DNA of 64,000 nucleotides from Entoloma clypeatum (taxonomy: Eukaryota > Basidiomycota > Agaricomycetes > Agaricales > Entolomataceae), in contig OY751489.1 of assembly GCA_963565915.1 (NCBI GenBank), forward strand, positions 4,030,001-4,094,000, read 5' to 3'. Numbering within the stretch: position 1 is the stretch's first letter; every line of letters begins with the position of its first letter. The notes beneath the pieces are model-generated. The model was not told where the DNA came from and ran no database searches. It saw only the letters and a program-made list of their open reading frames with translations. Position numbers and translations under genes: made by a program. Below, piece by piece: positions 10,366 through 21,064 of the stretch.

Positions 10366-11771
10366 CAGCTGTGCTTGAAGAGGACAGGGTTATCTCTCAA
10401 GCGAGAGCTATCGCTGAATTCCTTGAAAGGGACAATAGCGAACCAATATAGAGTTAAACTCTTGTTTTTAGAACCACCCCTCGCGGTGGGCTCCAGATGA
10501 AACGAAGGAAGTGAGTCTGGGGATGAGCACGAGCGATATCTCTATCACACACACAAACACCAAACACAACAACGAAGACCGAACAAGTCTCGCGATGTGT
10601 ACTTCTCAATCGATATAGTTCGGGGTGATGAGTGGGATCACTCAGGATGCGACTCTTCCAAACAACAATTGAATAACTCGTTGAGCGATGGCTCGATAGG
10701 TCTCGAACAAGACTTAGAGATAGTTCTCAATAGATAATGAACCGAGGTTTGTGATTTCCGAACCAACAAGACTTCGCAAACACGATCTCGACCGAATATG
10801 AACACGACAATGACCAATACGACCAATAGATAACACGATTTGACGATTGACAAGTTCTTGAACACACAAAACACAATTGCGACTGACTTCCGATGCAAAC
10901 CAAACGATCTCGAGGCTTCAATGATACTTGCGAACGACGACAGATGCACAAGACAAATGCTACCAATTCTGGGGCACAATCTAACCTAACCTATCTACCA
11001 CGAAACTACGAGATTTTATACATGAGCAGCAATAAATATAGAAAAAGGTTGCATGTGGTATCGATAAATGGTATCCAGTCAAGTGACCTTCGCTAGAGTC
11101 ATTTCGATGCACCCATGTGGTAGACAACGCCACAGGTACGCCCCTTTTCCATATCCAAACCTCTGCCACACTGGAGAGGCCACTATTTCAATATCTTGGT
11201 TTTGTGATGTACCCGGGACGATGCCGATTAGTTACCATGAGGTATCAGCTGCATCAATTAAGGGTCGCCTTGATAAGCCACCCATCAGATTCGGTCCCTA
11301 TCAAAGTTCACCATAAGGTCACGTTGATCGCGACGTATCAAACCCGATCTTGGTCTGTATCATCCGATGTCATTTTGATATTCCTGATATGGACGATTTG
11401 GACGTGGAGCACGGTGCACGTTGACCAAACCTCTCGCGAGAATGTCTCCGGTCAAGCCCCGATGTATGGTAGACAGTGCTAGTGTCATCGATAACTCCCA
11501 TATAACCCATCTCCTTGTTTCACGCTTCGTCGCGAGAGGCACTCGATAGTCTTTTCTATCTCGCGAGATGATCCCATAGCTCTCGAGTATCATAGCTAAG
11601 CCCATAGTGGTGACCAGCGCTATGTCCTACATTGCCAGGGTCGCTGGTCTCTCTCTCTAACGTCGCCACTAAGTCCTCAGAATTGGAGCTCATCTAGGAC
11701 TCTCTATATCCCTTAGAGATAGTGTGAAAGGGTGCAAAACACGCAGATTTTAGGCCTAGACGCATCGCAGC
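10366..11771 (-). other. Possible LTR and leader of an uncharacterised retroelement
   Basis: No gene seen. On the minus strand there is a TATAAAATC box near 11020, then GGTTAGGTTAGATTGTGCCCCAG and a TTGGTAGC tract that resembles a primer-binding site just after an LTR. The leader then runs to the orphan ORF at 10365. The upper boundary abuts the broken integrase of gypsy-2 near 11771. No partner LTR is found in the window, so the assignment is tentative. Confidence 0.3.
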
Positions 11772-14700
11772 CTTATCACCGTCTGTCTGCGGATGATATG
11801 CCATTGATAATTTAGTTGTAATCCCCAATTTTTTATTTAGTTCCTTCATAAACATTGCTGCAAATTGTGGTCTGCGATCTGATGTCAACAATTCTGGAAG
11901 TCCATGAAGTTTTTAGACTTCATCCCGATATAGTTTAGCTAATCCTTCTGCTGAGACTTCATCACATGTTTTGATAAAGTGTGATTGCTTAGTGGATCTG
12001 CAAGCCACAACTAATACCGCGTTGTACCCCTGAGCTTCTGGGAGTCCTACAATAAAATCTGCTGTAACATGTTTCCATGGTCCTGCATGTTCCATGTTTG
12101 CTTTTAATTTACTGGCTAGTGGTTGAGGCACGTTTTTTGATCATTGGCATTTGTTGCAGCCATCGGCATAAGCTTTGACCATGTTTGTGATTCCGGGCCA
12201 CCAATAATTACACGTAACTAATTCCAGGGTTTTCCATTGACCCAGATGTTCCGCAACCGGATTGTTGTGATGTAATTTAATAATTTCCACCCTGAGTTCC
12301 TGATCCTTTGGAACGTAAACCTTTCCTCTGTGCAACCATAAACCCTGCTCCTCATGCCATTCCTCCACTCGTAATGTTTTTGTGTTTGTTTTCATTAATT
12401 CTTCCACCGCTTTGAGCACCTCCTCATCAAACTCTTTTGCATCCCTGATGCATTTCAATAGTTTAGTTTCTTCTCCATCAATAAGTAGACATCCCCGATT
12501 CATTGCACACAAGTGGAAATATTCGGGTTTCAATAGTATTACATCCTCATTGTCATTTTCCACCCCCTTTCTATGGTCGACTCTTCTTGAAAGAGTGTCC
12601 GCCTTCCCATTGAAGTTCCTGCCTTGTGTATTAATTTAAAGTTGAACATGTTAGATACAACGCCCAATGTGCTTGTCTGTGATTAAGCTTTCGACCCTGC
12701 ATGAAGTACTCCAGGTTTTTGTGATCAGTCCAGATCTCAATCTCATGTTTGGCTTCTTCAAGCTGGTGTCTCCATGCTTCCAGTGCTCAAATTATGCCCA
12801 GCATTTCTTTATTGTGTACGTCATAATTTCGTTCCACGTCATTTAATCCTTTAGATAGAAAGGCACATGGCCTCCATTTCTCATCCTCACATTCAATAGA
12901 TAGAATCGCTCCCATGGCGAAGTCCGATGCATCTGATTCTACTCTTAACTTCCGATCCGGATTGGGAGATACCTGGGTGCTTCTGTAAATAATTTCTTTA
13001 GCATGTCAAACACTTCCTCCTGTTCTGTACTCCATTTCCATACCATGTCCTTCCTTGTTAACTTATGTAATAGTCTGGCCACTTTAGAGAAATCCTTGAT
13101 GAATCTCCGATAGAAATTGGCGAGTCCAAGAAATGATTGCACTTCCTTGACCTTATTCGGTGTCGGCCATTGTTTGATGGCATCTACTTTCAAAGGGTCC
13201 ATCCGAATTCCGTCTTTCCCAATAATTAATCCCAAGAACTCTATTTTGTCTCTATCAAAGAAACATTTCTCTGGTTTCAAGAATAAATCGTTTTCTCATA
13301 ATCTTTTCAAAACTTCCTCCACTATGGTGTTGTGTCCTTCCTCTCCTTCTGTTGCCACCAATATATCATCAATATAAATAACCACAAATCCCTGGTCAAT
13401 CAAGTCCCTAAAGATATCTCTTCAATTCTTCCACCCCATCTGGTTCTTGCAGTTTTATTTAAATAATGTGTTCAACGCATGCCGCATTCTTCTGGACATC
13501 TTGATAGTTTAATTTCCGCTTTTTTCCAATTGATCTCTGGATTATGGTGTTTCAGCCAAGTGTGTCCAACAATAATTTTAGCTTTCCCTAGGTTGCATGC
13601 TTCAAACACTGCTATTTCCACGTGTCCCTTATACCGCATGGCCATGACTGCCTCATGTGTGATCGAACCTCCTTGGTTAAGCATGCCATCAACGTTGTAG
13701 ACCCGGATGGGAAAAGATAGTTCCCTTAATTTAATATTGTTCCTTTTGGCGAAGTCCAGATCAATGAACATTCCTGTTGTCCCTGAGTCTAATAATGCTT
13801 TGACATCAAAGGTGCATTTGTCCTGTAGTGTTTCCAGCGTGATTTTCATCATGAGCTCCTTTTCCAAAGAAGCTGATCTAATAAATGATGGTTCCCCCAT
13901 TGAGTCCATTTGCCTATTTAAGTTATCTGATTCATCTGAACAGGGCATTAAGCATTCGTCCGTAAGGGCCAAACCAAGCCTTGTTTTCAAGGACTCCCCA
14001 GTGATATAGTTTACAAGTGTATCTAAGTCTGATTCATCTTTTTTTTGTTTTTCTCTCCTAGGTTTATCTAATAGTATTTTATTGTACGTAACTGCTGTGT
14101 CCAAAAGTTTCTGAAACCATGATTTTACAGTGTCCTTATGTATATAAGAGTCTATAGGCAATTGTTCGTAACAATTTGTCAGAGCCAGCAGGGGAATTAC
14201 TGGTTGACATTCACAAAACCCTGCTGCCCTGCAGCTTGTCCATTGGGATTCAGCGCAGGTGCACTATTCACACCCATTTGTCCATTCGTGGCTTGACGTG
14301 CTTGACGCCTTGCCGTTATCTGTCTTAGATTTTCTTCTTCCTCATGCTCATCAATTTGTTTGATCATTGCCGCTTGTACCCTGTGCTGCGGCTGTCTGCA
14401 TTCTCAGCCAAAATGCCCCTGTCCACCACAGTTATAGCAATTACCAGGAGCTCATCGCTGGTTCCTGTCAATGTTCATCGCATTCAGATCGCGTCGTTGT
14501 TGCTGCTGACCGTTTTGCTGGGGATGGTACCCCCCATTCTGTTGTTGCCCAAAGGGCCTTGCGGCTGCGGTGCTTGCTGATTCTGAGGGCAATTTCCCCA
14601 TTGGTTCCCTTGTCTTTGAGGTCCCTGCCTCATTCCTTGCCTCATGGCGTAATTCTCTTCAGCCCTTCCGATGGCTGAGATTTCTTCGACAGTTTCCTGC

Positions 14701-15267
14701 ATGGTGTCCTGACATCTTCCTTGCTGAAATAATTGCTGTATGATTGAGTCCCAGGCATATCTCTCCAGTAAGGAAATCCCATGATGATCCTCAATTTTCC
14801 CTTTGATCGCCAGTGTTTCAAACTGTGTGATCCAATTGTCTGTCTTCATCTGGTTCTGTCTGAACCCCTCAATCTTTGCTCTGGCCCATTCCACTTCAGT
14901 GGTAGGGCGAAACCTTGTGGTAATCTCATAGATCAAGTTTCGATATGTTGGCCAGTCATTTGATTCCATGCATTGAGTGAGTCATGTCTCCCCATACGTT
15001 CCTGCAATCAGTCCATCTAATTGGGACCAGACTGCAATACAGATTTTGTCATTCCCATGTAACAGATCTCGATTTACTCAGCCACGTGAGCATTTTTGCC
15101 CACCATCCCGAAAATAGGGGTCGGGATCCATTATATTTGCCAGGATCTGTGGCTATTTCCCTTCTTCGCCCTGGTCGGTGAGGAGGAGGAGGAGGAGGTG
15201 GTGCGATGGGGGGGTTGTGATGTTTGGGGAGTTCAGGGGCTTTGTCCTGAAAATCTTGGTTGTCCAT
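11772..15267 (-). pseudogene. gypsy-2 gag-pol remnant
   Basis: Decayed Ty3/gypsy coding region read downward. Gag N-terminus is at 15267-15049 (Pro-rich) and gag core at 14969-14484. The zinc knuckle is broken by TGA (CYNCGGQGHF, stop, EC near 14408). Protease is in 14161-13472 (ALLDSGTTGMFID). A deletion follows that removes the first half of RT; YIDDILVATE survives around 13360 out of the main frame. RT tail and thumb are at 13280-12945, RNase H near 12700-12900, integrase zinc domain at 12563-12141, and core pieces at 12131-11694 ending abruptly after AYHPQTDGD. It is a different family from gypsy-1 (different gag and LTR). The C-terminus and 3' LTR are missing. Confidence 0.8.
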
Positions 15268-15657
15268 GATGGTGTTTTGACGGGGGGGAGTGTTTTGGTT
15301 TGAACAATAGTACCTTACGTCAGGCGCGCAACCCTGTTCTGACGCTTAGGCAAAAGAAATCTGAAAAGAAAACCCAAAGAATGATCTGTCTACCCAGGCA
15401 GTCAGGATGCCTGAATAGAGGAAGATCTAGGAAAAATGAAGTCCACGCAGTCAATACCCCTATGGGCGCTGGACTGGTCGAATCGAGATGTTGAGGAATT
15501 GGGGATTGGAACACCTTTTGTGAACTAGACGTGTACGGTCTTCTCTTCCAAACCGTCACACGTGCCAGCAACCTCCCCGAAGGTTAGATGTGTCAGCCTT
15601 TGGTCACCTCAACACGGGACAGGCTCAATGTTTCCCTGTGTGTCTGAATGGCAACAC

Positions 15658-16135
15658 TAGTTATAATGGGTGTACCAAGTGTTTTTCTTCTTATCCCTGA
15701 AGTCTGGGAGGTCCCCCTTAATGCTAGGGTCCACGTGTAATAACGAAGTGCGACTTTTAATGCAAAAGTGCGAAACAGTGGGGATAGTGATAATGGAGTA
15801 GGAAGTGTGTGTTTGGGCAGGCGGTGATGAGAGCTTGTTCTTCTGTTGAGGCGATGCTAAGTCAAACAATGTCGTGAGCCCAAACTTAGGAACGAAGTGG
15901 AGAAGTGATAAGAGAACTGTATTGCCAAGAGACCCAGCAGGAATCTCAAGAGAACAAGGTATTGAATACAAGTGAAAGTACCCTACTTATATATGTAAAT
16001 ACCATGAGGCTGCATTGAGGCAGCATCATGCTGCACGATTGATAAGATGTCCTCATGTACGATATGATGTACTGTAAATAAGATAAGATTGAAATAAGAT
16101 GAGATAAAGTGAAAAGTGAAAATACGATCATAACA
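15658..16135 (-). repeat. 5' LTR of gypsy-2
   Basis: On the minus strand the LTR begins TGTTATGATCG at 16135. It has a TATATAAG box near 15995 and ends around ACCCATTATAACTA near 15658 (end approximate). Gag starts about 390 nt further on. No second copy is present. At 16136 it joins a plus-strand family-1 integrase in mid-gene, so gypsy-2 probably landed in or recombined with that element. Confidence 0.6.
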
Positions 16136-17082
16136 GCCATTGTCTCCGACCGAGGACCACAGTTTGTTGCCAAGTTCACATGCGAACTATACAGGCTTCT
16201 TAGCATTAAGGTTGCTGCCTTGACAGCCTACCATACGCAGTCGGACGGACAGACAGAGCGGGTCAATCAAGGATTGGAACAATACCTTCGCCTATTCATC
16301 AATGAACATCAAGACAATTGGGACGAATGGCTTCTGATGGCTGAATTTGCATTCAACAACCATGTTCACACATCGACACATCAAACTCTGTTCTACATTG
16401 ACACCGGCCGCCATCCGTGCATGGGATTCGAACCTCATGAGAAGCGGACGGAGATCGAGGCGGTAGCAGATTTCAGCAAGCGGATGAAGTCTGCTCTGGA
16501 GGAGGCTCGCGCAGCACTGACAAAGGCAAAAGACGACATGGCGCAATACTACAACCAGCATCGGAGCACCACTCCGACATTCCGCCCGGGGGACAAGGTC
16601 TTTTTAGACTCATCAGACCTCAAAACCACCCAACCCACAAAAAAACTTGCACATTGATATGTAGGCCCTTTCCCAGTGGTCCGACCTGTCGGAACACATG
16701 CCTACGAACTTCGCCTTCCCCCTTCCATGTCCCGCGTTCACCCAGTATTCCATGTTGTCAAACTTTCACTAGTTCCCAACGACCCTTTCCGACGCCAAGT
16801 CCGCTCTCCTCCACCTCTGACGGTAGTTGGAGAAGAATTGGAGTATGATGTTGAAAACCTCTTGGACAGCCGACTGCATTGAGGCAAGCTTCAATTCTTG
16901 GTCAAATGGAAGGGATATGGCTACGAAGAGAATTCCTGGGAAGCAGAAGACAATGTCCATGCTCCGCGCCTAATCCGCGACTTCTACCAACGCCATCCGG
17001 GAGCTCCGCGTCGGATCTCCGCTGTGATATTCGACTCGTTTCGCCTGACACATCGAGACACCGTGCCTTGAAGGGGGGTTGA
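16136..17082 (+). pseudogene. Family-1 gypsy integrase/chromodomain 3' fragment
   Basis: This frame begins in mid-integrase at AIVSDRGPQFVAKF and runs through AYHTQSDGQTERVNQ to the chromodomain (LQFLVKWKGYGYEENSWE) and the usual DTVP terminus, followed by a polypurine tract and the LTR. Two TGA stops interrupt it, at 16655-16657 and 16880-16882. In the sister copies both positions are CGA (Arg), so both arose by a C-to-T change in CpG. The 5' part of the element is absent. Confidence 0.85.
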
Positions 17083-17496
17083 TGTAAGGGCAACCACTTT
17101 TCACTTCTCCTTTCCTTTCTATTCCACCATCTCCGATGTTCTCTGATCGTATCCGCTGTCTCCGACATCTTATCCGCCTCTCTGCATCCGATGGCTCCGC
17201 CCCCATCCGCTACTCCGCATGTCGGATCACAGGTACTATCATTCATCTTGTTTCCATTCATCCTTCATCGCTACTCCCGATCATTGCTCATCATTCATGC
17301 GTCTTGTTTTATCTCTTATTTCATATCTCATTTTACTATTTATCTCGCTAGCTTGCAGGGGAATCCTTAGAACTTTCTCTTTGGATCTCCCTTGCAAGGT
17401 GTGTGTTGTATTACTTATCAGACTGCTCAATCTAAACTTTGGATCTCCCTTGCAAGTATCTGAGTTTGAGTCTTGGATTGTAAGGTCGCCCTTACA
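17083..17496 (+). repeat. Family-1 gypsy 3' LTR (plus strand)
   Basis: A 414-bp LTR from TGTAAGGGCAACC to GGTCGCCCTTACA. TATTTAT at 17337 is 32 nt upstream of AGAACTTTCT at 17369-17378, the same spacing as in the LTR at 52.1 kb. The sequence after 17496 is a LINE tail. Confidence 0.9.
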
Positions 17497-17782
17497 GCAG
17501 GGCGCAGACACCCCCCAGCGCCGCTAACGGCCAACCTCACAAGGGTGGAGTGCTCTTGTATCATGCAGCTGAATATTCGGGTGCGCATACTAACACATTT
17601 TTTTATAACAGACTCCCCCGTCCTGGCGCGAGGACTTACCAGCTCGACAGAGCTCTGCGTTGCTTGTTCTTCTTGCGTATGTAGATCCTCGGATCAATGT
17701 AGTTTACTCTATGTCAAGCAGACTGTACCCCTAGTATACCGCTATATAAATTGTTGACCAAAAAAAAAAAAAAAAAAAAAAA
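17497..17782 (+). mobile_element. LINE 3' end with poly(A)
   Basis: About 285 nt ending CTATATAAATTGTTGACC and 23 A residues (17760-17782), matching the 3' end of the LINE at 2516. It is cut on the left by the family-1 LTR. No ORF survives. Confidence 0.7.
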
Positions 17783-17865
17783 TAGTTAACAATTAGGCGA
17801 AGAAAAGAGTACCTATATGGGAAAAAGTAAGATGTATTTAGAAGTATGTACTAAATATGGGGGGG

Positions 17866-18174
17866 TGTTGAAACTTTTCCATCACGTAGATTAGATTAGA
17901 TTAGATTATATCACGTGACCTTAGACATCTTCGATTACATACTTGTTTGGTTGGTACAAACAGTAGTACGGTATATAAGACCAGGAAACTGTCAATATCA
18001 ACAAGTTGTCTCTTGACTCTTAACCAGCTCCATCGCTCTTACCAGCCTCAACCGCTCTCACCAGCCTCACCCTTTCCAATCCAAGTAAGTGACTAGAACG
18101 GTTAAGTAGAGTACTTCCACTGTAGCTGTGTTGCTCAGTACATCTGCGGCTAGCGCCCAGGTGGAACTTCAACA
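17866..18174 (+). repeat. Copia LTR, probably a 3' LTR
   Basis: A 309-bp LTR from TGTTGAAACTTTTCC to GGAACTTCAACA, the same family as the LTRs at 36572, 53741 and 59388. It is preceded by a G-rich run (TATGGGGGGG) that looks like a polypurine tract. The 82 nt between the LINE poly(A) and the LTR may be the last of the copia interior. The five bases after it are GTGCG, the same five that precede the LTR at 59388. A TATATAA box is at 17972. Confidence 0.85.
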
Positions 18175-19384
18175 GTGCGCATGTCGCCGCCACCTCGGAT
18201 GACCAGTGCGTGTCCTTCCATCTGTCGTCCCTTGTTTCGGATCTCCTTTGCGTAATCGGTGTACGTCTTGCCATCGCTGGCCACTTGTTCAGAGATTCTG
18301 CGGTTGACGTTTTTCTCTAGGATGTATTTCCCAGTTTCTTTGCCAAGGTTTGACAGTTTCAAGAGTTCTTCAAATTCATCCAAGAATTCATCAACAGTGC
18401 GTTTCTCTTGTTTCAGGACTTCGAGTCTTGCTTTGGCAGCGACCGACTTGTTGGCGATGGAGAATCATGTGGTGATATCATCGGAAAAACCTAGCCAGGT
18501 GATGTTCTCGTTGTCAGCGGTAAGAGCGTCTAACTTGTTACTGGCCCAGTGTCTGCCGGACCCTTCCATCATGCGGGATAGCACCGCAAGAATCTTCTGA
18601 TCGTCTGTGAGGCTCTTTTGGAACCTGATGTATAGTTTGGTGGCTTTCCACCACTCGTCAAAGGTGTATCTGTCCTTGAACATCCCCGGATCCTTGATGA
18701 TCTTGGATGTATCCATTGTTTGTACAGCCAGAGCTTCTGCCATGTTTAGAATCTGCGGAGGAGAAGAGGAGTCGGGTTGTTGGGATGAAGATGGGGTTCG
18801 GGATACAGGTAAGGATTGAAAATGAGTCCCTGTTCTAGGCGTCTGTTCGATATCTGACTGCGCGGAGTCAAAAGTAAATTCATCAGGGGACTCGTCGGCG
18901 GAATCGGTGGCAAAACGTTCAGAGTATTTCCTCTGTAAATCTCTAAGGAATCTCTGTTCCTGCGCGTCTGTTGGTCTCGAGAAGGGGTCAAGTCTCTCGT
19001 TTCGTGCCCAACGGTTGTACTCGGTCTGTTGTTCTTCGGTGGTGAAGTGGGCGTAGATCTGCTGCTTCGAGTAAGACGTGATGATGTGGCTCTGGGATGT
19101 CTTGATGTGAGCGTCCTAATCAATCTTCTGATAACGGTTGTCTGGACACCGATAAACTCTCTGATCTCTGTGATCCGACCTGTCTGAGGTCCTTCTTGAA
19201 TGCGAAAACTTTCAAGTTCGTTCTGTCGGGCGTTGTAACGCGCGATCTGGTGTTGCCGAGCAAGATGGATGCTCTCTGCTATCTCGCCGTGGGGGCGATG
19301 CTCGTCGTTGTCTAGTTCTTCATCAAGCACCTGCTGTAGGATGCGATGGATCTCCGATTCGATGTACTGCTGGATGAGTGTAAA
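18175..19384 (-). pseudogene. Gypsy gag, N-terminal half, broken
   Basis: Minus-strand gag pieces: a basic, helical N-terminus (19384-18746), the gag core (18743-18465, FDEWWKATKLYIRF) and a continuation (18462-18175, RTVDEFLDEFEELLKLSNLG). They are separated by a frameshift near 18744 and a TGA near 18466. It stops at the copia LTR within GGGDMRT. The gag at 59387 resumes with RTGSGTSYGGQ in the same codon phase, so the two look like halves of one gene type split at one site. On its upstream side it is cut by an unrelated LTR at 19385. Confidence 0.75.
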
Positions 19385-19925
19385 TGTCACGTAGCGTGTT
19401 TCTCAACGTCGGAAAACGTCGGACGAGTCGGAGCGGAGTAGCGGAGGAGCGGAATGCGGTAAGTGCGACGTTGGCAGAAAGGACCTGGCTTCAACTTGTG
19501 CATTGCGCCCCACTCTTTGACGTGGTCCTCGATTTTGGATTGGCGGATGTCGGATGAGCGGATGAGCGGAAGAGCAGAGGTGATGGAGAGAATGCTCAAA
19601 GGCAAGTAGAGACGGATGCGAATGAGGTATAACATATGATATTTGAACTGAGGTTCTACGACAGGTTTGTACACTATTTATAGTAGACTAGAATGATCAG
19701 CATTACTATAAGTGATGTGCAAATATCGGAGTTGACCATCGGAACATTCGGAGTACGGAGAGTAGCAAATGAAAAGTGAACAACATATGTCTACTTGTAA
19801 GTATGGTTGAGATGTTACGTAGTAGAACTATATTCAATATAAATAGAATGTTGTTGGAGCGGATGTCGGAGCGGATGAAATGTCGGAGTCGTCGGATAAG
19901 TTGGATGAATCGTATGGTTATGACA
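19385..19925 (-). repeat. Gypsy LTR (TGTCATAACC type), probable 3' LTR of gypsy-4
   Basis: A 541-bp LTR on the minus strand, from TGTCATAACCATACG to GCTACGTGACA. The sequence just upstream on the element strand (19926-19980) ends in a purine-rich CTAAGAGGGAAATAC. About 55 nt of that flank are shared with the LTR copy at 36964, so the flank belongs to the element interior (polypurine tract) and this is a 3' LTR. A TATAAATAG box is near 19680. Confidence 0.8.
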
Positions 19926-20056
19926 GTATTTCCCTCTTAGGGCCGAACCCTGAGGCCCAGATGAGGTAATCCATGTGACCGTTGGTTGAAAAGCTTTGTG
20001 CGTGATCTTTCTCTCTTGTCACCCAACCACAACATCTATCCCGACGCCTATCCGTT

Positions 20057-21054
20057 ATGTCCGCTGAGAACTCACCCCTCGCCGCTCTTCGTGCTGAAAG
20101 GGAGTGCCAGAAGAAGGTCACCGAAGAGTTGGAGAGGAAGCTGCAGGAGGCAGAGGAGCGCGCGGAGGAAGATGCAGAGCGCGCGGAGGTGAAGAGGGCG
20201 GCGAAAGAGCGGAGACGAGCAGAGAGGAAGGCAGAGAAGGCAAAGGCAAAGGAACCGGTTGCGGGTGCAGGTGCGGATGCGGATGCGGATGCGGAGGTGA
20301 AGAAGGTCCGGCTGGAGGGAGTTTTCAAGAATATGCCTGTGAGTTACAAGCAGGGGAAGGAGGATTGCACCTCCTGCTTGAAAGCGGGGGACTTGTGTTT
20401 TTGGCCATCGGAGTGAGTTTTTTCTATTTCTTTATATGCTTCGTTATTAACTTGTTCTTTAGGGATGACAATGCTTCATCAAGCTGGCGTTGCCAGCGTT
20501 TAAAACAAAGCTGCAGAACGGGAGCGGAAGCGGAGTCGGAGGTGAAGCGGAGGATGACCAAGGCGGTGAGGGTCAGAAAGGCTAAGGTGGCAGGTGGTGT
20601 GACGAAGAACGTGAAGGTGGGATCGTCCAAGGGAGAGGGGACCACGGAGGGATCGCGGATAGCCACAGCGTCAGAGGAGCCGGAGTTCATGCCGGAGGGG
20701 TTTGGTCAGCCGGAGGTGGTCATAGGCACAGAGGTGGTGAGAGGGCTTAGGAGCATGATAAGGGAGATGCGGCTGATAAAGGTGGAGTTGAAGGAACTGT
20801 GGGAGATCAAGGAGCTTTTGACGGTTATCGCATGGAGGGAGGATTCGGAGGCTTCGGAGGAGGGATCCGACGAGGACGAGGATGCAGAGGAGTATGATAG
20901 GGTATTGGAGGAGTTGGCAAAGGAGGTAGAAGAAGAAGAAGAAAAAGAAGAAGAAACAAAGAAGTGGAAGCGGATGGAGGAAGCGGAAGAGGAATCTGGA
21001 TCGGAGTGGAACGAGGAGACGGAGGGGGTATCTAACAAAAAACAGCGAAAGTAG
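20057..21054 (+). CDS. Two-exon gene: coiled-coil protein with paired CxxCx6C-like motifs
   Basis: Exons 20057-20412 and 20463-21054, joined by a 50-nt GTGAGT...TTTAG intron, give an uninterrupted 315-residue protein. Residues about 15-75 are Glu/Arg/Ala-rich and strongly helical (coiled-coil). A short Gly-Ala-Asp repeat follows. At about residues 107-140 lies CTSCLKAGDLC and, across the splice, SWRCQRLKQSC. The first is a complete C-x2-C-x6-C half of a Zn2Cys6-like cluster; the second lacks one Cys. The C-terminal third is very acidic and helical. Function unknown; DNA or RNA binding is only suggested by the cysteines. It starts 131 nt from the gypsy-4 LTR, is antisense to pol, and ends 10 nt from the pol stop codon. 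Unlike the elements around it, the frame is intact. Confidence 0.6.
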
Positions 21055-21064
21055 TTTTTTTTTG

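Noticed and set aside
10638..10979. 113-residue minus-strand hydrophobic ORF
   Set aside because: Lies in a putative retroelement leader; GT/AG-poor, low-complexity and without domain.
20706..21038. Minus-strand Ser-rich ORF
   Set aside because: Shadow of the acidic C-terminus of the plus-strand spliced gene.
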